A DNA stretch of 64,000 nucleotides from JAOUJD01 sp963841815. GTDB lineage: Bacteria; Pseudomonadota; Gammaproteobacteria; Burkholderiales; Burkholderiaceae_F. The stretch lies in the NCBI GenBank assembly GCA_963841815.1, contig CAWJEE010000027.1, positions 186,001 through 250,000 of the forward strand, read 5' to 3'. A program made the position numbers and the translations under genes. The notes beneath the pieces are model-generated. The model was not told where the DNA came from and did not search any database. It saw only the letters and a program-made list of their open reading frames with translations. Numbering within the stretch: position 1 is the first letter of the stretch; each line of letters opens with the position of its first letter. Positions 28,545-43,769 of the stretch are shown in pieces.

Positions 28545-31442
28545 TCAGGCCGCCGTGGCAGTGACCTCGTCGGTATACGCGGACAGGGGAACACAGGAAC
28601 ACATGATGTTCCTGTCGCCGTACGCGTTGTCGACGCGACCGACCGGAGTCCAGTACTTCTGCCGCTTCAGCGAGGCGACCGGGAACGCCGCCTGTTCGCG
28701 CGTGTAGTCGTGCGCCCAGTCCTCGGCCATCACCATCGCCGCGGTGTGCGGCGCGTTCTTCAGCGGATTGTCGTCGCGGTCGACCTGCCCGGCCTGCACG
28801 GCGGCGATCTCGCCGTGGATCGCGATCATCGCCTCGATGAAGCGATCGAGCTCCACCTTCGGCTCCGACTCGGTCGGTTCGACCATCAGTGTGCCGGCGA
28901 CCGGGAAGCTCAGCGTCGGCGCATGGAAGCCGTAGTCCATCAACCGCTTGGCGACGTCCTCGGCGCCGATGCCGCTCGCGTCCTTCAGCGGGCGCAGGTC
29001 GAGGATGCACTCGTGCGCCACGTAGCCGTTGCGGCCCGCGTACAGCGTCGGGTAGTACGGCGCGAGCCGCTTCGCGACGTAGTTGGCGTTGAGCAGCGCG
29101 ACCTGCGTTGCCCGCCGCAAGCCTGCACCGCCCATCATCGTGATGTACATCCACGAGATCGGCAGGATGCTGGCGCTGCCGAAGCTGCCGGCGCTGACCA
29201 TGCCGACGTCGCTGTCGGCCCCGAGCTTGCCCGGCAGGTACGGGGCGAGATGGGACTTGACCGCCACCGGGCCGACGCCCGGCCCGCCGCCACCGTGCGG
29301 GATGCAGAACGTCTTGTGCAGGTTCAGGTGCGAGACGTCCGAGCCGTACTTGCCGGGCTTGGCCACGCCGACCAGCGCGTTCATGTTGGCGCCGTCGGTG
29401 TACACCTGCCCGCCGTGCCGGTGGACGATGTCGCAGATCTCGACGATCGCTTCCTCGAACACGCCGTGCGTCGAGGGGTACGTCACCATCAGCGCCGCGA
29501 GTTTCGCGCCGTGCTGTTCGGCCTTGGCCTTCAGGTCGGCGATGTCGACGTTGCCGTCGCGGTCGGTCTTCACGACGACGACTTCCATGCCGCACATCTG
29601 CGCCGAGGCGGGGTTGGTGCCGTGCGCGCTCTCCGGGATCAGGCACACGGTGCGGTGCCCTTCCCCGCGCGCGCGGTGGTAGGCGCGGATCGCGAGCAGG
29701 CCGGCGTACTCGCCCTGCGCGCCGGAGTTCGGCTGCAGGCTGACCGCGTCGTAGCCGGTGCACTCGACCAGCATCTGCTCGAGCTCGTCGATCAGCTGTC
29801 GATAGCCCTCGGCCTGGCCGGCGGGCGCGAGCGGGTGGATGTTCGCGAACTCGGGCCAGGTGACCGGGATCATCTCGCTCGTCGCGTTGAGCTTCATCGT
29901 GCACGAACCCAGCGGGATCATCGTGCGGTCCATCGCCAGGTCCTTGTCGGCCAGCGAGCGCAGGTAGCGCAGCATTTCGTGCTCGCTGTGGTGCGCGTTG
30001 AACACCGGGTGCGTGAGGAATGGCGTCGTGCGGCGCACGGCCGTCGGGATCGCGGTCTCGCCGGCCGCGACGGCGGCGTCGAGTTCGTCGACGTTCGCCT
30101 GCACTCCGAAGACGTCCCACAGCGTTTCGACGTCCGCGCGGGTCGTCGTCTCGTCGAACGCGACGCCGACGATCTGCGTGGCGTGCTCGCCGACGTCGCG
30201 CGGGCTGAACTCGCGCAGGTTGATGCCCCGGTCGCGCGCCGAAGCCAGCACTTTCGCCGCGTCGACGCCGGCGATCGCCAGCGTGTCGAAGAACGTGCCG
30301 TTGACCTTCAGGCCGGCGCGCTTCAGCCCCTCCGCGAAGATCGCGGTCAGGCGGTGCACGCGCTGCGCGATCCGCCTCAGGCCGTCCGGCCCGTGGTAGA
30401 CGGCGTACATGCTGGCCATCACCGCCAGCAGCACCTGCGCGGTGCAGATGTTCGACGTCGCCTTCTCGCGGCGGATGTGCTGTTCGCGCGTCTGCAGCGT
30501 CAGCCGGTACGCGGGCTTGCCCTGCGAGTCGACCGAGACGCCGACCAGGCGGCCGGGCATCGAGCGCTTGAATGCGTCCTTGCAGCCCATGAACGCCGCG
30601 TGCGGGCCGCCGAAGCCGAACGGCACGCCGAAGCGCTGGGAGTTGCCGACGACGATGTCCGCGCCCCACGCGCCCGGCGCCTCGAGCAGCGTCAGCGCCA
30701 GCAGGTCGGCCGCGACGCAGAACAGCGCGCCGGCGGCGTGCGCCTGCCCGGCGAACGGCCGCATGTCGTGAATCAGGCCGGTCGTCGACGGGTACTGGGC
30801 CAGCACGCCGAAGTAGTCGCCTTCCTTCATCAGGTCGGGCACGAAGCCGACCTTGACTGTCAGCCCCAGCGGCTCGGCGCGCGTCTTCACGACCGCGATC
30901 GTCTGGGGGTGGCAGTCGCCGGCGACGAGGAAGACGTTGCTGCGGCTCTTCGCGCTGCGCTTGGCAAGCGTCATCGCCTCGGCCGCGGCCGTGGCTTCGT
31001 CCAGCAGCGACGCGTTCGCGATCTCCATGCCGGTGAGGTCGGCGATCATCGTCTGGAAGTTGATCAGCGCTTCCATCCGTCCCTGCGAGATCTCGGCCTG
31101 GTACGGGGTGTACGCCGTGTACCACGCGGGGTTCTCGAGCACGTTGCGCAGGATGACCTTGGGCGTGTGCGTGCCGTGGTAGCCCTGCCCGATGAAGCTG
31201 CGGAACACGCGGTTCTTCGTCGCGAGGCCGCGGATCCTGGCCAGAGCCTCCTCCTCGGTGATCGCGCCCGGCAGCGCCAGCGGGGCCGTGAGCTTGATCG
31301 ACTTCGGGACGATGGCGTCGACGAGGCCGTCGAGCGACCCGCAGCCCACGACCTTCAACATCTCATCGATCTCGGCGTCGTTCGGGCCGATGTGGCGCGC
31401 GTGGAATTCGCTGTGGTTCTCGAGCTGGGCAAGCGTGGTCAT
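28545..31442 (-). CDS. gcvP: glycine dehydrogenase (decarboxylating), P protein
   Basis: Intact, 965 residues. P protein of the glycine cleavage system: decarboxylates glycine and passes aminomethyl to lipoyl-GcvH. ATG 31442 (MTTLAQLENHSEFHARHIGP) aligns with family N-termini; the upstream in-frame ATG at 31463 does not. The PLP lysine is in HLNLHKTFCIPHGGGGPGVG at about residue 710. Other blocks are FIGQGYHGTHTPKVILRNVL, NSGAQGEYAGLLAIRAYHRA and the end CSCVPLSAYTDEVTATAA. It is third in the gcvT-gcvH-gcvP order, 67 bases after gcvH with a 10-bp hairpin between. Expression is expected to follow the glycine riboswitch ahead of gcvT. Confidence 0.98.
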   Translation of the reverse strand: MTTLAQLENHSEFHARHIGPNDAEIDEMLKVVGCGSLDGLVDAIVPKSIKLTAPLALPGAITEEEALARIRGLATKNRVFRSFIGQGYHGTHTPKVILRNVLENPAWYTAYTPYQAEISQGRMEALINFQTMIADLTGMEIANASLLDEATAAAEAMTLAKRSAKSRSNVFLVAGDCHPQTIAVVKTRAEPLGLTVKVGFVPDLMKEGDYFGVLAQYPSTTGLIHDMRPFAGQAHAAGALFCVAADLLALTLLEAPGAWGADIVVGNSQRFGVPFGFGGPHAAFMGCKDAFKRSMPGRLVGVSVDSQGKPAYRLTLQTREQHIRREKATSNICTAQVLLAVMASMYAVYHGPDGLRRIAQRVHRLTAIFAEGLKRAGLKVNGTFFDTLAIAGVDAAKVLASARDRGINLREFSPRDVGEHATQIVGVAFDETTTRADVETLWDVFGVQANVDELDAAVAAGETAIPTAVRRTTPFLTHPVFNAHHSEHEMLRYLRSLADKDLAMDRTMIPLGSCTMKLNATSEMIPVTWPEFANIHPLAPAGQAEGYRQLIDELEQMLVECTGYDAVSLQPNSGAQGEYAGLLAIRAYHRARGEGHRTVCLIPESAHGTNPASAQMCGMEVVVVKTDRDGNVDIADLKAKAEQHGAKLAALMVTYPSTHGVFEEAIVEICDIVHRHGGQVYTDGANMNALVGVAKPGKYGSDVSHLNLHKTFCIPHGGGGPGVGPVAVKSHLAPYLPGKLGADSDVGMVSAGSFGSASILPISWMYITMMGGAGLRRATQVALLNANYVAKRLAPYYPTLYAGRNGYVAHECILDLRPLKDASGIGAEDVAKRLMDYGFHAPTLSFPVAGTLMVEPTESEPKVELDRFIEAMIAIHGEIAAVQAGQVDRDDNPLKNAPHTAAMVMAEDWAHDYTREQAAFPVASLKRQKYWTPVGRVDNAYGDRNIMCSCVPLSAYTDEVTATAA

Positions 31443-31470
31443 CTTGGAGTTCTTTGGCAGCAAGGGTGTT

Positions 31471-31498
31471 CGCGGGCCCGAACCGGAGCGGGCCCGCG
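31471..31498 (-). other. hairpin between gcvH and gcvP
   Basis: Perfect 10-bp inverted repeat CGCGGGCCCG (31471-31480) / CGGGCCCGCG (31489-31498) with an 8-base loop. No T-run follows on the minus strand, so it is not a classical terminator. It may mark an RNA-processing or stability site that lowers gcvP relative to gcvH. Confidence 0.6.
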
Positions 31499-31508
31499 CG
31501 GTTTGCGA

Positions 31509-31889
31509 CTAGTGCGACTCGGCGACGTTCTTCTCGTACGCCGAAGCGTCGAGCAGCCCGTCGAGGGACGCCGAGGCCTTCATCTTGAAGATCCACGCGG
31601 CGTACGGATCGGCGTTGATCTGCTGCGGTTCGGACTCGAGGGCGTCGTTGAACGCGACGACTTCCCCGTCGACCGGCGCGTAGATGTCCGACGCCGCCTT
31701 GACCGACTCGACCACTCCGGCGGTCTCGGTCGCCTTCAGCGTCTGGCCGACCTTGACGTCGCCGACGTAGACCAGGTCGCCGAGCATGTCCTGCGCGGCG
31801 TCGGTGATGCCGACCCACAGCAGGCCGTCATCGCCCTTCTTCACCCACTCGTGCGTCGATGTGTACTTCAGTTCTGCGGGGAATTTCAT
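31509..31889 (-). CDS. gcvH: glycine cleavage system H protein
   Basis: Intact, 126 residues. Lipoyl carrier of the glycine cleavage system. The lipoylated Lys is in VVESVKAASDIYAPVDGEVV at residue 64, the standard place. Start block MKFPAELKYTSTHEWVKKGD, then VGITDAAQDMLGDLVYVGD, and the C-terminus LDASAYEKNVAESH. It lies 123 bases after gcvT, a gap that contains two strong hairpins, and 67 bases before gcvP. Confidence 0.98.
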   Translation of the reverse strand: MKFPAELKYTSTHEWVKKGDDGLLWVGITDAAQDMLGDLVYVGDVKVGQTLKATETAGVVESVKAASDIYAPVDGEVVAFNDALESEPQQINADPYAAWIFKMKASASLDGLLDASAYEKNVAESH

Positions 31890-31923
31890 GTCCTCTCCTT
31901 CGCCCTTTCGTTGCCTTTGTCTT

Positions 31924-32008
31924 TGGGCCGGGCGCCCGGCCGCCCGAAGCCCGGCCCACCAACCAATCGGAGCAGGTGCGCGCGGCGCGCAGCGCCGCGC
32001 ACACCTGC
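31924..32008 (-). other. two hairpins between gcvT and gcvH
   Basis: First: TGGGCCGGGC (31924-31933) / GCCCGGCCCA (31949-31958), 10 perfect pairs. Second: arms 31972-31988 and 31992-32008, 17 positions with one mismatch and a 3-base loop. No U-tract follows. Together with the gcvH-gcvP hairpin they put a stable structure at each joint of the gcv message. Confidence 0.65.
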
Positions 32009-32012
32009 GACG

Positions 32013-33104
32013 TCATATCAATCCCTTGCCGTTGCGCACGAACGGCATCTTCACGACCTGGGCGGCGAGCAGCCTGCCGCGGATGTCGACCTGCACGGTG
32101 TCGCCCGGCTTCACGCCCTGCGGCACGCGCGCCATCGCGACGGAAAAACCGAGCGTCGGCGCGAACGTCCCGCTGGTGATCTCGCCCTCGCCCTGCGGCG
32201 TGACGACCTTCTGGTGCGAACGCAGCACGCCCTTGTCGAGCAGCTTGAGCCCGACGAGCGCCTTGCGCGCGCCCGCATTTGCAGACTGCTGCTCGAGCGC
32301 GGCGCGGCCGACGAACTCGCGCGGGGTCTTCAGGTCGACCGTCCAGGCCAGCCCGGCATCCAGCGGCGAGATCGTCTCGTCCATGTCGTTGCCGTACAGG
32401 TTCATGCCCGCTTCCAGCCGCAGCGTGTCGCGCGCACCCAGCCCGGCTTCGGCCACGCCTGCTGTCTTGAGGTCAGACCAGAGCACGGCCGCCCGACCGG
32501 CCGGCAGCATCACCTCGAAGCCGTCCTCGCCGGTGTAGCCGGTGCGGGCAACGAAGAGGTCGCCGACCGCGGCCGCGAAGAACGCGCCGAGGCTCTCGGT
32601 GGCGGCCTTCGTCGCCGGCCGCACCTGCCAGAACTTCGCGCGCGCGTTCGGCCCCTGGATCGCGATCATCGCGAGGTCGCGACGGGGCGTGATGGTCACG
32701 GCGAAGGCGCGCTCGCCCCGCACGTTCTCCATCCACGCGAGATCCTTGTCGGCAGTGGACGCGTTGACGACGACGCGGAACCAGTCGTCACTCAGGAAGT
32801 AGATGATCAGGTCGTCGACCACCCCGCCGGCGGGGTTCAGCATGCACGAGTACAGGGCTTTGCCGGGCTGCGTTAGGCGGTCGACGTTGTTGGCGACGAG
32901 GTAGCGCAGGAAGGCGCGCGCATCGCTGCCGCGCACGTCGACCGGGCACATGTGCGAGACGTCGAACATGCCGGCGTCGCGGCGCACCGCGTGGTGCTCC
33001 TCGATCTGGGAGCCGTAGTTGAGCGGCATGTCCCAGCCGCCGAAGTCGACGATCTTGGCGCCCGACGCGACGTGGGTTTCGTACAGCGGTGTGCGGTTGC
33101 CCAT
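32013..33104 (-). CDS. gcvT: aminomethyltransferase, T protein of glycine cleavage
   Basis: Intact, 363 residues from ATG 33104 (MGNRTPLYETHVASGAKIVD), which has a GGGAGA Shine-Dalgarno. It transfers the methylene from aminomethyl-lipoyl-GcvH to tetrahydrofolate and releases ammonia. Motifs are FGGWDMPLNYGSQIEEHHAV, GMFDVSHMCPVDVRGSDARA (family usually has SHM near here), GYTGEDGFEVMLPA, ARDTLRLEAGMNLYGNDMDE and the end GKGLI. First gene of gcvT-H-P. Its leader holds a tandem glycine riboswitch and an intrinsic terminator, so transcription should rise when glycine is in excess. Confidence 0.98.
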   Translation of the reverse strand: MGNRTPLYETHVASGAKIVDFGGWDMPLNYGSQIEEHHAVRRDAGMFDVSHMCPVDVRGSDARAFLRYLVANNVDRLTQPGKALYSCMLNPAGGVVDDLIIYFLSDDWFRVVVNASTADKDLAWMENVRGERAFAVTITPRRDLAMIAIQGPNARAKFWQVRPATKAATESLGAFFAAAVGDLFVARTGYTGEDGFEVMLPAGRAAVLWSDLKTAGVAEAGLGARDTLRLEAGMNLYGNDMDETISPLDAGLAWTVDLKTPREFVGRAALEQQSANAGARKALVGLKLLDKGVLRSHQKVVTPQGEGEITSGTFAPTLGFSVAMARVPQGVKPGDTVQVDIRGRLLAAQVVKMPFVRNGKGLI

Positions 33105-33121
33105 GGATCTCCCTGCCAAAG

Positions 33122-33160
33122 AAAAAGGGGCGCAGTCCGACGGCTGTCGAACGGCACCCC
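33122..33160 (-). terminator. intrinsic terminator of the glycine riboswitch
   Basis: On the minus strand GGGGTGCC-GTTCGAC-AGCC-GTCGGAC-T-GCGCCCC then TTTTT: a long hairpin, with two G-U pairs, directly followed by the T-run (complement of 33122-33126). The 5' GGGG arm overlaps the 3' end of the second aptamer (CAGAGGGG), so ligand binding and termination can compete. It lies 18 bases before gcvT. Confidence 0.85.
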
Positions 33161-33344
33161 TCTGTCCTTTTGCCTGAGAGTTCGTGAGCTGCCGTCCAAC
33201 GGCGGCCCCTGCCCCTTCGGCGCCGCGCGCAAGGCGTGCGGTCTCTCCAGAGTCGCGGCGACGAAGCGGTTCTTGAACCTGAGCGATTCCGGGTGAGATT
33301 GCGCCTTCGGCGGCATCCGGCATCCGGATGCACTCTCCCGCTTC
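33157..33344 (-). promoter_or_regulatory. tandem glycine riboswitch (two aptamers)
   Basis: Aptamer 1 starts with GAAGCGG and closes with CCGCTTC (P1), containing GGGAGAGTGC and CCGAAGGCGCAA. Aptamer 2 opens CTCTGGAGAGACCGC, contains GGCGCCGAAGGGGCA and ends CTCAGGCAAAAGGACAGAGG, the most conserved glycine-riboswitch signature; CTCTG/CAGAG form its P1. A short linker joins them. Known members bind glycine and switch on gcv genes. The downstream terminator supports transcription control. Confidence 0.95.
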
Positions 33345-33421
33345 GACCTACATCAGCGAAGGCGAAGGATAGCAACTCCCGGGCCGGGCACCCCGCCCGG
33401 GCAGCGCGCGCGGTGCTCCGA

Positions 33422-34366
33422 TCAGCCGAGCGGGATGCGGCCCTTGTTGCGCGCGAGGAAAGCGGCGAAGGTCTGCAGCTCCGGATTCAGCCGGCGCGCG
33501 ACCTCGACCGGACGCGCCTTCATGAACGCGGCCTCGAACTCGGCGTAGAACTGGAACATGTTGCCGAGGTCCTCGGCGCCCGGGAATCCGAAGCCGCGGT
33601 ACTGCTCCGGCGTCACGGCGTTGTAGCGCACCGGCTGGCCGAGCGCCGTCGTCAGCTCCGCCGCCATCTGCGCGCCGGTCAGGTGCTCGCCAGCGATGCC
33701 GACCGCGTTACCGACGTGAACCGCGCCCTCGCGGAAGATGCCGCAGGCGCACTTGCCGATGTCCTCGGCGGCGATGCCGGACAGCCGCTTGTCCGCCATC
33801 GGCAGCGTGAACGCGAGCACGCCGTCCGGCCCCTTCTTCGGCCCCATGCCGAAGTGGATCAGGTTGTCCCAGTAGAACGACGTGTAGAGCAGCGTCGTCG
33901 GGACTTTCGACGTGAACAGCGCGTTGGCCGCGCCCTTGGCATCGAAGTGCGGGACGTTGTACTTGCCCATCAGCACCGGCATGCGCTTGCCGTCGGCGGC
34001 GAAGAACGTCCGCGTGTCCTCCAGCGTGGACCAGATCAAGTGCTGCACGCCCGCCTTCGCCGCGGCGTCGGCCATCGCGCCGGCCTGCGCGAGTTCCTTG
34101 TCGGGCGAGAAGTGCTCCCAGAAGTTCGTCACGCAGAAGGCGCCCCAGGCGCCGTTCATCGCGCGCTGCACGCTCGCCGCGTCGTCCAGGTCGGCGGCGA
34201 CGACCTCCGCGCCGGCCTTCGCCAGCGCGCGTCCGGCGTCGGAGTCGGGCTTGCGGGTCACCGCGCGTACGGCGAACCCGCTCGCGGGGTCCGCGAGCAG
34301 CGCGCGCGCCAGGCTGCCGCCCTGGGCGCCCGTCGCGCCGAACACCGTGATGATCCTGTTGGCCAT
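33422..34366 (-). CDS. NmrA-like NAD(P)-binding protein
   Basis: Intact, 314 residues from ATG 34366. An atypical short-chain dehydrogenase of the NmrA/HSCARG group: N-terminal nucleotide loop ITVFGATGAQGGSLARALL (residues 4-22), then VVAADLDDAASVQRAMNGAW, CVTNFWEHFSPDKELAQAGA, STLEDTRTFF and GKYNVPHFDAKGAANALF. The Tyr-x3-Lys of classical members is not obvious, so it may sense the NADP(H) ratio rather than catalyse, as HSCARG does; that is inference. The stop (33422) sits beyond the riboswitch-controlled gcv unit. The ltaE stop is 35 bases upstream of this ATG, so ltaE and this gene are probably one unit. Confidence 0.88.
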   Translation of the reverse strand: MANRIITVFGATGAQGGSLARALLADPASGFAVRAVTRKPDSDAGRALAKAGAEVVAADLDDAASVQRAMNGAWGAFCVTNFWEHFSPDKELAQAGAMADAAAKAGVQHLIWSTLEDTRTFFAADGKRMPVLMGKYNVPHFDAKGAANALFTSKVPTTLLYTSFYWDNLIHFGMGPKKGPDGVLAFTLPMADKRLSGIAAEDIGKCACGIFREGAVHVGNAVGIAGEHLTGAQMAAELTTALGQPVRYNAVTPEQYRGFGFPGAEDLGNMFQFYAEFEAAFMKARPVEVARRLNPELQTFAAFLARNKGRIPLG

Positions 34367-34400
34367 GGAATGTCTCTCCCGGGAGTTGGGTTGGGGTCGC

Positions 34401-35432
34401 TCAGATGAGTTCGGCAAGGATCTGCGCCGCGCGCTCGCACTGCGCCGCGCTCACGTCCAGGTGCGTCACTGCGCGCAGCGTACGCGCGCCGAAGACGTAG
34501 AGCAGCACGCCGCGCTCGCGCGCGCGCTCGGCCACTGTCGCCGCGTCCGGCGCGCCGTCGCGCAGCCGGAAGACGACGATGTTGGTCTGCACCGTGGCGA
34601 GGTCGAGGTCGACGCGCGCATTGGTCGCCAGGACCTGCGCGATCCGCCGCGCGTGCGCGTGGTCGTCGGCCAGCCGCGCGCGGTGATGCTCGATCGCGTA
34701 CAGCCCCGCCGCGGCGTAGATGCCGGTCTGGCGCATCGCGCCGCCGAACATGCGGCGATATCGCGTGGCGTGGCCGATCGTCTCGCGCGAGCCAGCGAGC
34801 AGCGAGCCCCCGGGCGCGCCGAGCCCCTTGGAAAGCGCCACCGCCACGAGGTCGAACGGCGCTGCGAGTTGCGCCAGCGTGAGGCCGCTTGCGGCCGCCG
34901 CATTCCACAGCCGCGCGCCGTCGAGATAGGTGGCCACCGCGCGCTCGCGCGCCGCCGTGCACAGCGCCGCGACCAGTGGCTGCGGCACGACGATGCCGCC
35001 GGCACGGTTGTGCGTGTTCTCGACTTCCAGCAGCGTGGTCGGCGGGAAGATCAGGTGGCCGCGCGGCTTGCAGGCGCCGATGAACTCCTCGACGCTCAAC
35101 GTGCCGCACGCACCCGTCTCGGTGAACTGCACGCCGGCGTTGGCGGCCGAGCCGCCCGTCTCGTGCCACACGGCGTGGCACTCACGCGTGACGACGACGT
35201 CGTCGCCGGGCCGCGTCAGCGTGCGCAGCGCCACCTGGTTGGCCATGGTGCCGCTCGGCAGCCACAGCGCCGCGTCCTTGCCGAGCAGGCCAGCCACCAC
35301 GTCCTGCAACCGGTTGGTGGTCGGGTCCTCGCCGAACTGGTCGTCACCGACGGCGGCCTGCGCCATCGCCGCACGCATCGCCTCAGTCGGCCGCGTGACG
35401 GTGTCCGAGCGCAGGTCGATCGTCTCAGCCAC
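34401..35432 (-). CDS. ltaE: L-threonine aldolase (low specificity)
   Basis: Intact, 343 residues from GTG 35432. PLP enzyme splitting L-threonine or L-allo-threonine to glycine and acetaldehyde. Motifs are ETIDLRSDTVTRPTEAMRAA, VGDDQFGEDPTTNRLQ, LFPPTT-like substrate loop HLIFPPTTLLEVENTHNRAG, LDGARLWNAAAASG and PLP lysine in VAVALSKGLGAPGGSLLAGS. GTG is chosen because the family starts exactly at this point; the longer ORF (35510) adds Arg-rich nonsense. It overlaps the upstream membrane-protein stop by 8 bases (GTGGCTGA). Product glycine is the substrate of the gcv system encoded next door, so the two clusters form a sensible path. Confidence 0.94.
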   Translation of the reverse strand: MAETIDLRSDTVTRPTEAMRAAMAQAAVGDDQFGEDPTTNRLQDVVAGLLGKDAALWLPSGTMANQVALRTLTRPGDDVVVTRECHAVWHETGGSAANAGVQFTETGACGTLSVEEFIGACKPRGHLIFPPTTLLEVENTHNRAGGIVVPQPLVAALCTAARERAVATYLDGARLWNAAAASGLTLAQLAAPFDLVAVALSKGLGAPGGSLLAGSRETIGHATRYRRMFGGAMRQTGIYAAAGLYAIEHHRARLADDHAHARRIAQVLATNARVDLDLATVQTNIVVFRLRDGAPDAATVAERARERGVLLYVFGARTLRAVTHLDVSAAQCERAAQILAELI

Positions 35433-35817
35433 GCCGCGTCTCCGCCGCCTGCACCGTGAACTCCGGCCGCTTGTGCCATTCCTTCTCGATGCCCTTGCGG
35501 AAATCGGCATGCGTGAAGTAGAGCGCCAGGAACGTGACCGCCAGAACGATGATCGAGATCCACGCCAGCCGCGTCAGCCGCCGCAGCGCGCCGCGCTCGG
35601 CGGAGAAGGCGCCGTAGAACCAGTTCGCCAGTCCCCAGAAGACCAGCAGCACGATGATCCACACCGCCTTGTTGCCGCCGTTGCGCCGGTTGTCCACCGC
35701 GCAGTCGACGACGCACCAGATCGGCTGCACCAGCACCATGAAGAGCAGCAGCAGACCGAAGGCCAGCATGAAGCCGAACACCGCGAGGGCGGCGAAACCG
35801 GTCAGCGTCTCTGTCAT
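35425..35817 (-). CDS. small inner-membrane protein, PLDc_N-like
   Basis: Intact, 130 residues from ATG 35817 (MTETLTGFAALAVFGF). Three hydrophobic segments: FAALAVFGFMLAFGLLLLFM, KAVWIIVLLVFWGLANWFYG and LAWISIIVLAVTFLALYFTH. The middle region, PIWCVVDCAVDNRRNGGNKAVW then WFYGAF, resembles the PLDc_N (phospholipase D nuclease N-terminal) membrane module. The charged tail HADFRKGIEKEWHKRPEF is presumably cytoplasmic. Its stop overlaps the ltaE GTG by 8 bases. Function unknown. The divergent giant kinase gene starts 176 bases away. Confidence 0.75.
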   Translation of the reverse strand: MTETLTGFAALAVFGFMLAFGLLLLFMVLVQPIWCVVDCAVDNRRNGGNKAVWIIVLLVFWGLANWFYGAFSAERGALRRLTRLAWISIIVLAVTFLALYFTHADFRKGIEKEWHKRPEFTVQAAETRRG

Positions 35818-35993
35818 TGGTGGATTCCCTTGGCATGCGCCGACGGCACGGCGCGCTTCGCAAGGAGCCACTGTATCGGCTGCGCCGCAGGCGTGCACGG
35901 GCCGTCCGGGCTGCCCCCCGGGGCCGACGCGCCTGTGTACCATCGGCGACCGGCTGAACTGCAGCCACTGCTCTGGCCCAACGAGAGAGACGG

Positions 35994-43427
<7,434 letters not shown>

Positions 43428-43431
<4 letters not shown>

Positions 43432-43769
43432 CGTCCACCATCGACGCCGCCCGTTTCGCCGAACTGCAGTCGACCGCGGGTGCCGACTTCGTGGTCGAGC
43501 TGATCGACACCTTCCTGCACGAGGCGCCGGTCCTGCTCGCCGAGCTGCGCGCGGCGCGCGCCGCCGGGGATGCCGACGGCTACCGCCGCGCCGCGCACTC
43601 GCTGAAGTCCAATGGCAACACCTTCGGCGCCATGGCGCTCGGCGCGCAGGCGCGCGAGATCGAGCTGGCGGGGCTGGGCGAGCCGGCGGCGGACGCCGCG
43701 CGCATCACGGCGCTCGAGGCGGAGTACGCGCGTGCGGCGCTGGCGCTGCAGGAGCTGCGCGATGTCTGA
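43428..43769 (+). CDS. histidine phosphotransfer (HPt) protein
   Basis: Intact, 113 residues. A free HPt domain: AGADFVVELIDTFLHEAPVL, LLAELRAARAAGDADGYRRA and the phospho-His motif AAHSLKSNGNTFGAMALGAQ. It should carry phosphate between the hybrid kinase receivers and the response regulator encoded next. Its ATG lies in the ATGA overlap with the kinase stop, and its own stop overlaps the next ATG by 8 bases (ATGTCTGA), so all three are almost certainly translationally coupled. Confidence 0.93.

Noticed and set aside
28710..32876. A 1,388-codon plus-strand open frame opposite gcvP, gcvH and gcvT
   Set aside because: It is the antisense shadow of well-conserved minus-strand genes; composition is Arg/Val/Asp/His-rich with no domain, as expected in GC-rich DNA.
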